A DNA stretch of 64,000 nucleotides, from assembly GCA_946902985.2 (NCBI GenBank), contig OX336388.2:1704659978-1704723977 (forward strand). The letters run 5' to 3'. Shown in pieces: positions 58,876 through 64,000 of the stretch. The DNA is from Meconema thalassinum. Lineage: Eukaryota > Arthropoda > Insecta > Orthoptera > Tettigoniidae. A model generated the notes under the pieces. It had not been told where the DNA came from and searched no databases. It worked only from the letters and a program-made list of their open reading frames with translations. The position numbers were made by a program, and so were the translations under genes. Every line of letters starts with the position of its first letter. The first letter of the stretch is position 1.

Positions 58876-59345
58876 CAACGGAAACATTGTCTCCCACGTG
58901 CTTGAAGTCTCGTTGCGTCTGATGTTCTTCATTGGAGTTGACGGCGTCAGGTTCTTCTTCGTAGATTATAAGTTATCGTTACTGCTTGTGGTGGAGTATA
59001 ATCCATGAACCACAACACGTCGCCTGCCTTAGCACTGCAAGACGCGTGGAACCCATGATCTGATGTGATCAGCGGAGTTAGCGTGAATAAATTGTCCCAC
59101 TTGGCACTTGCGAACAAAGTATGTGCTTACTGCACCAAGCGTAAAGTCTCAATGAAAAAGTCCTCTCTTCAATCAGCGCGTTCACTATATGGCCTTCCAG
59201 CTTCTCCCACCAGAGTCTAGTTTCACACCGCGGCCTCGCTGCTTCGACCAATCCGCGTGCGTCACTTTTCTCGCCATGCCCGACCTACGTTGCTTCTTCT
59301 TCCTTGATTGGCTGGTCACCTCACGTGGCTCTTCGCGCCATGAGG
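58876..59345 (-). promoter_or_regulatory. CpG-rich promoter-like block or solo LTR, minus strand
   Basis: Compared with the AT-rich intron this block is rich in CG. On the minus strand it has two CCAAT-type motifs (CAGCCAATC near 59,310 and GCGGATTGG near 59,257), a weak TATA-like CATATAG near 59,190, and about 300 bp later a good splice donor (CCGTTG|gtaagc near 58,876). It could be an internal Lar promoter with a 5' untranslated exon, or the LTR of an unrecognised retroelement. I found no direct duplication to decide. Confidence 0.3.
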
Positions 59346-59590
59346 TTCCTTCCCCTGGACAAGAAGCGTCCCTGTACATTTCCGTTTTACCGGGCAAGAC
59401 GTAAATCATACCTCGTTTTCTTGGTTTGAAGTGTTCCCTCGGATTTCGTAATTCTATTGTACTCCAGTCTATTCTTGTATTGAAATACCCAGTGAGTCAC
59501 ACACCACTCTCTCTTAGCCCTAATGAATAAAATCCCGTCTTTACGTATGAAATGATTTGCCGTGCAATTTATATTGGAATCATCCAATAT

Positions 59591-59623
59591 AGATACGGAT
59601 TTCTACTAGTAGAAATCCTATCT
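59591..59623. repeat. 33-bp palindrome
   Basis: AGATACGGATTTCTACTAGT reads as an inverted copy into AGAAATCCTATCT, centred on CTAG. It is isolated, with no element identified. 59,350-59,590 and 59,625-59,820 show nothing else. Confidence 0.6.
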
Positions 59624-59829
59624 GTAATCTTCCAAATTTAAAAGCTCAAAAAAAATGACGTAATAAATATTAATAAAAATAATAATATGAAATATAAAAT
59701 TGAATAAACTGAAATAATTTAACTTGGCCGGATTATTGCCGCGTTTAACAAATATGATATAGTCCAACTAACTTGTGTTAGTGGCATAAAACCCCCTAGA
59801 AAAACATGTTACAATTGCAGGGTGTCCAG

Positions 59830-60125
59830 GTGGTATATTCCAACAGGATAATGCCCAACCTAACACCAAAGGTGGCACAGGACTGTCCCTACAACGTTGG
59901 CACACTGCCGTGACTTACAAATCCCCAGATTTATCACCAATGTCTGGAATACCCGGGACACCAACTGCGGAGGAGTATGCAAGATCTTAAGAAGCAGTTG
60001 TACCAAATATGGACAGATATGCTGTAGGATTCCATATGAAACCTGTGTGCCTCCACACCTGTCTGCATTACAATGTGCTAAAGGTGGACCAACAGGCTCT
60101 ACTAGAGCCTCCATGCAGGTGGTAG
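59830..60125 (+). mobile_element. Tc1-like transposase remnant
   Basis: The plus strand reads VFQQDNAQPNTKGG and, about 20 residues later, YKSPDLSPM, matching FQQDNARPHTA...ARSPDLSPIEH around the second and third catalytic residues of Tc1 transposases, with stops soon after. The N-terminal DNA-binding part is absent. A SINE follows. Confidence 0.6.
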
Positions 60126-60178
60126 TGCACGATTTATTTTTTTTGTCGGCCAGTGAAATTTAGAGCTTTAATTTTCTT

Positions 60179-60465
60179 CGTGGTTCAAATCCCGGTCACT
60201 CCATGTGAGACCTGTGCTGGACAAAACGGAGGCAGACAGGTTTTTCTCTGGGTACTCTGGTTTTCCCTGTCAAAATTTCATTCCAGCAACACTCTCCACT
60301 ATCATTTCATTTCATCTGTCATTCATTTAATCATTGCCCCGGAGGAGTGCCTCAGGCCTCGGCAGCCGGCACAGTTCATATCCTCGCCGCTAGATAGGGG
60401 CTTCATTCATTCCATTCTTGACCCGGTCAGAGACTGGAAGCAGGCTGTGGATTTTCATTTTTTTC
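60179..60465 (+). mobile_element. 5'-truncated tRNA-derived SINE
   Basis: Begins inside the tRNA-like head at CGTGGTTCAAATCCCGG (B box), then a conserved-looking body with CATTGCCCCGGAGGAGTGCC and CCGCTAGATAGGGGCTTCAT, ending TGTGGATTTTCATTTTTT. A perfect 9-bp duplication AATTTTCTT flanks it (60,170 and 60,466), so the loss of the A box happened at or before insertion. The nearby Lar exon starts 360 bp away. Confidence 0.8.
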
Positions 60466-60821
60466 AATTTTCTTAACATAATTACTCAGAATGGCATCTT
60501 TTATCACTAGTGTAAGAGAGGTAAAATTTAATCACAGTCTGTAGATACCTACATGCCTTGTGGCTTTCTTCATCATTGATTTGAGTTGTAAATTATTACC
60601 AGTTAATAATTCTCAGTGTGTTGGTATACTTCAACCATTTGCTAGGACTTTTCATGTCTTCACTTTCTTAGCATTCTCAGTGAAGCTATCAGTTTCAACT
60701 TGACTCAATAGAACCAAACCTAGTTCAGTTTAAGAACATAATATTTAGGGGCTGCTTCCAAATACTTTCCAACACCATAATTAAAAATATTTTATTAGAA
60801 AATGAACTATAATGAGCTTAC

Positions 60822-60932
60822 CTTTAACATAAAGCATGGTGGGGTGTGAATATTCTGTTCCTACTGTATTTTCTGCTACACATTCATACTTTCCCTGATC
60901 CTCTTCTTCACTGCCAGTGATCTGGAGAGTAC
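60822..60932 (-). CDS. Lar: Lar exon: C-terminal part of Ig domain 2
   Basis: This is a 37-codon internal exon of the receptor tyrosine phosphatase Lar, a cell-surface protein of axons and synapses with Ig and FN3 ectodomains. On the minus strand it begins after a pyrimidine-rich ctcatag acceptor and ends at a gtaag donor. It reads [20 protein letters not shown] and then continues to MLYVK, which is the F-G strand region of an I-set Ig domain with the canonical DxGxYxC motif. Both ends are phase 1. Joined to the next exon it gives YVK-VRRVPP, the known insect Lar Ig2/Ig3 junction. It is the most 5' Lar exon in the window, so Ig1 and the start of Ig2 lie beyond the right edge. Confidence 0.93.
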
Positions 60933-63309
60933 CTATGAGGAGATAAAGATACATTGATTCTTACCATATAATTGCAATCATATCAGTAGAACAGTTCTAA
61001 ACTTTACAAGAATCCCTTAGATATTTGTAAATAAACCAAATGAATTTCTACATCTACTGTTTTTATAAAGTATTATGATAGCTCAGAAAACGTGTTTCAG
61101 TCTTTTCGCAAACAATACCATGTAAATTGGAGTAAAAGACTTGAGATCTCTACTGTATGGGAGTTCTTAAGTTCATCGGTATTAATGAAATATTACTAGG
61201 TATCACATCTACCAATGTATCACAGCTAGCATTTCAATGGATTTTATGAAATAGAGCTTAATATTGTTACAGGTTCTAATGTATTCTTACAATATTTGGA
61301 ATGATGTTCAAAATAATCAAATTATATTATGTTGAAACGAGAGAATCACACTACCAAATCTGGGAAGTAACACTGAAGTTTTCAAGAATTCTTGAAACAT
61401 ATTTATAGTTTATAAAGTTTATTGAAGGACATCACCACAGTTTAAAAAATTATGCTTTCCAGTTAAAATTCAAAAGTAACAAGTACCGATAGTTCAGTTG
61501 AGACATGAAAGGAAGATAACATTACAAATAACTAACTTTCCTTGAATACAAAAAAAAAATCTTAATAAAATTCAAATCTGGAATGTAGATCAATATGAAA
61601 ACAGATTTACAGTTGCATACTTGTTAAATCAAAATATACAAAATATATAATTTGAAGGCCAGATTATAAAAATTAAACCATGATAGGGTTAGGTGACCTG
61701 GGACCTGAAATAAGGTACCTTTCTTGGGAGGGAGTGTGTAAAAATCCTAGAGAAAACCACACTCAGGGTGGTCACTGTCAATGCCAGCATTCAAACCGTG
61801 GATCTGCAAGTAGGGCCTACTGAGTCCAGCCAGTGACAAATAAGAATGTATTTCAATTTGGGTTTCTTGTTCTTTGAATGGTACGATATAGTCATCCACG
61901 AGCAAAAGACAGTTCTGTGCTCTCTAAACTCGACTTATCTGTACGTGATGTTCTGGTAAACCGCTCAGTGATGTGTCGTTCTCGTAACTGCCTAGTGTTT
62001 ATTAAGATGGTCTTGTATCCAACCATTCCACATCGCCATTTTTGTTTATATTTGGCACGCGTCCTACTGACTGTTGTTGTTATCTACCAGGCCGACTAAT
62101 AGTAACGGGAACTATGCTGTGAATGTTTCCTACACTTGAGGTGTTTTTTTTTTTTTTGTGTTCCGTTAGCTGCCTGCAAATATTACCTACCATACCGTAA
62201 ATGTTTTTCTATAGGTTAGAGAACCAAACGTACACACCCCTGTTATTTTGTAAAGAACAATAAATACTACATTCAGGACATGGTGTCTAAATTACAGTAG
62301 TAGTCCTCCAATACAGATACAATTGTAACATTCAAAATGAACTGAACATAACTAAACCATCATCTTCAATATTTTTTCATATATATTTAATACAGTTAAT
62401 ATAAAACACATGTACCTCTGAATTTACTTTTGTATAATGTACAACTTGTTGAAGAAATATCAACTATCGTTAATTTACCCCAAAATGTTGTTAAAAACAG
62501 CATTACTAATCTTGATACTAAAGACCAAAATAAAGTCTTGAAGATGGTTACCGGTACTAAGAAATATGCCAATTTGTTTCGAATACAAGAAGAAGTGTAT
62601 ATATAAGAAACTAAAAGCTGAATATCTCCAGTGGTCAACAAAATGGATTATTTAACTGGACAATGGGGCCACCATCCCATCAACTGTACCTATCCCAGAC
62701 CCAAAACAACTGTGAACATGAGGGAGGAGCCAGATTCAGACACTCACTCGCGCCAGCCAATAGCATAGCGCGGCGTTGCCTAGTTAACTCAACTAGCTGG
62801 GCTCGCTGCGCCGTACGAAATCGTTATTTCTCTCCACGCACGAAAATAATTAATTATTCAATTCTTTTGATGACCCTATGTTACAGAGCTAACAATTTTG
62901 AAACTGACTGTCCAAACCCCGTGACGCTACGACCATCCATTCGGGAGATAACATTTGCCCTTGAACTGAAGGCATAATTAAAGAGAGAATGATTTAGATG
63001 TTGAAATATTTAGGTTCACTAGGGTAGATAACGAAGAGTGACGGTATTGCTGTATCAATTCAGTAGTGGAGCTTTAACAAGTGCTGTGAGCTGAAGTTTT
63101 GAACTCATAACAATGTCCCTTAGCAAGCCCAGTGGCAGCCGAACAGTTTTACACAGCCAGGCAAGAAATATAATTTTCAGGGTATATGGCCTTTAAAAGA
63201 AGCTTTCGAATACAGAAGTACTGTACGTGAAAACACAAAATCTGATAACCTGTGTTATTATGGTGTCAGCAATTATGTTTTTACTTATAATTGAGTCGAA
63301 TAAAACTCA

Positions 63310-63420
63310 CCTCTTCACAGTTTTACATCACGAGGCACAGTGTACCCAGTTCTAACCCAGAGACCAGAACTAAATGTCATGTTTGAACCGTGAATCGAAT
63401 CCGGACCTCACGGGTTGTTG
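63310..63420 (-). mobile_element. SINE fragment of the family A/C type
   Basis: The minus strand shows a B box (CGGATTCGATTCACGG) and the core GAACTGGGTACACTGTGCCT, a diverged version of the GGAACGGGGTGCACTCAGCC block. It is cut near 63,415 by a GGGGC...GGTCAT...GCCCC sequence of the short-element type. From 60,933 to 63,300 I see no gene, only AT-rich intron and a GC-richer patch at 62,740-62,830. Confidence 0.55.
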
Positions 63421-63539
63421 TTGATGATTGTTTTAGGGGCTTTGCGACATCGTGGTCATGTAGCCCCGTGTATTTGGGTGTGTGTGGAATTTGTCTGATA
63501 ACCTGTGTCACTGTGATGTCTGTACTAGTGTGTGCATTT

Positions 63540-63825
63540 GTAAGTCAGGTAGGATTTGGATAGGAAGCGGCCGTGGCACGTTAGGTACCATCCCGGCATT
63601 TGCCTGGATTAGAAGTGCGAATCCACAGAAAAACCACTTCCAGGATGGTTTTGGTAGGAATCCAACTCACATCTTCCCAGTTTTGCTTCACGAGGCTGAG
63701 TGTACCCCGTTCCAGTCCTCAGACTAGAATTTAATTGCTTGGCAAAGCTGGGAATCGAACCTGGACCTCCTGGGCCACAGCCAAGAATGCTGGTTGCTAC
63801 ACCAGGAGGTGGACACGTGCACAAA
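63540..63825 (-). mobile_element. tRNA-derived SINE, family C
   Basis: The minus strand starts GTCCACCTCCTGGTGTAGC (A-box region) and has a perfect B box AGGTTCGATTCCC, then the core GGAACGGGGTACACTCAGCC and a different 3' body. The head differs from family A while the core is nearly the same. No duplication was defined. Confidence 0.7.
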
Positions 63826-64000
63826 TAACGTTTGTGTGATATCTTATATCTGCCTCATATCAGATTGTGCGCACTTCGTTGTGAGCATAGATATTCGTAG
63901 GATTAGGCCCCCCAGCTCGTACATGTTCTTACATTCGGAGCGCCTTGTGTTCACGGAAAAGGTCGTGCGTATATACTGCGAGTGTAGAGCCGTGTCATCC

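Noticed and set aside
62740..62830. CCAAT-containing GC-rich patch as a second promoter
   Set aside because: Short, no TATA or splice donor in a useful place, and no neighbouring exon in the window.

Overview
This window looks like part of the genome of an insect with long, repeat-filled introns. The only host gene I recognise is on the minus strand: ten well-supported exons, plus one candidate microexon, of the receptor-type protein tyrosine phosphatase Lar. They run from the end of Ig domain 2 (about 60.9 kb) through Ig3 and fibronectin type III (FN3) domains 1-5 to the start of FN6 (about 4.3 kb). Upstream exons lie beyond the right edge. The remaining FN3, transmembrane and phosphatase exons lie beyond the left edge. 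Intron phases chain perfectly from exon to exon, so the gene model is internally consistent. The repeat repertoire (tRNA-type SINEs, a short AAGGGG...GGTCATC...CCCC element, RTE-like and other LINEs, mariner, piggyBac, P-like, copia and Ty3 elements) suggests a large-genome insect, perhaps polyneopteran, but I cannot name a species.

Layout, left to right. 1-3.5 kb: the 5' half of a decayed Ty3/gypsy element (minus), with LTR and gag-protease-RT. 3.5-4 kb: mariner remnant. 4.3-4.5 kb: Lar FN5 end/FN6 start. 5.9-6.7 kb: internally deleted mariner with both terminal repeats. 6.9-7.1 kb: Lar FN5 start. 7.1-27 kb: a 19.9-kb intron with nested LINE tails, a SINE, Tc1 and P-element/THAP9-like fossils, a gag-less copia element (19-22.4 kb) and a MITE. 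27 kb: Lar FN4. 28.6-30.0 kb: a 252-bp tandem satellite. 32.8-38.5 kb: four Lar exons (FN3, FN2), with LINE tails, a mariner remnant and a piggyBac element split by a SINE. 38.5-51.5 kb: an intron holding the candidate 24-nt Lar microexon, SINEs, an RTE-type LINE interrupted by a SINE, and a long-TIR MITE. 51.5-53.1 kb: Lar FN1 and Ig3. 53.5-56.9 kb: a 3.4-kb element with about 350-bp terminal inverted repeats. 60.8 kb: Lar Ig2 exon. The right edge holds more SINE copies.

The most interesting non-host object is the element at 53,468-56,914. It carries a mostly open, broken coding region on the plus strand, opposite to Lar. The N-terminal part has acidic motifs resembling a FEN1/XPG (PIN-like) nuclease, followed by a GCD motif like the helical arch that follows the core in that fold, and the C-terminus is a cysteine-rich tesmin/TSO1-type CXC region. 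The combination of long inverted repeats, FEN-like nuclease and CXC domain suggests a DNA transposon family that I cannot assign. The host and mobile genes show no sign of working together. The window is a cell-adhesion phosphatase gene whose introns have collected mobile DNA.
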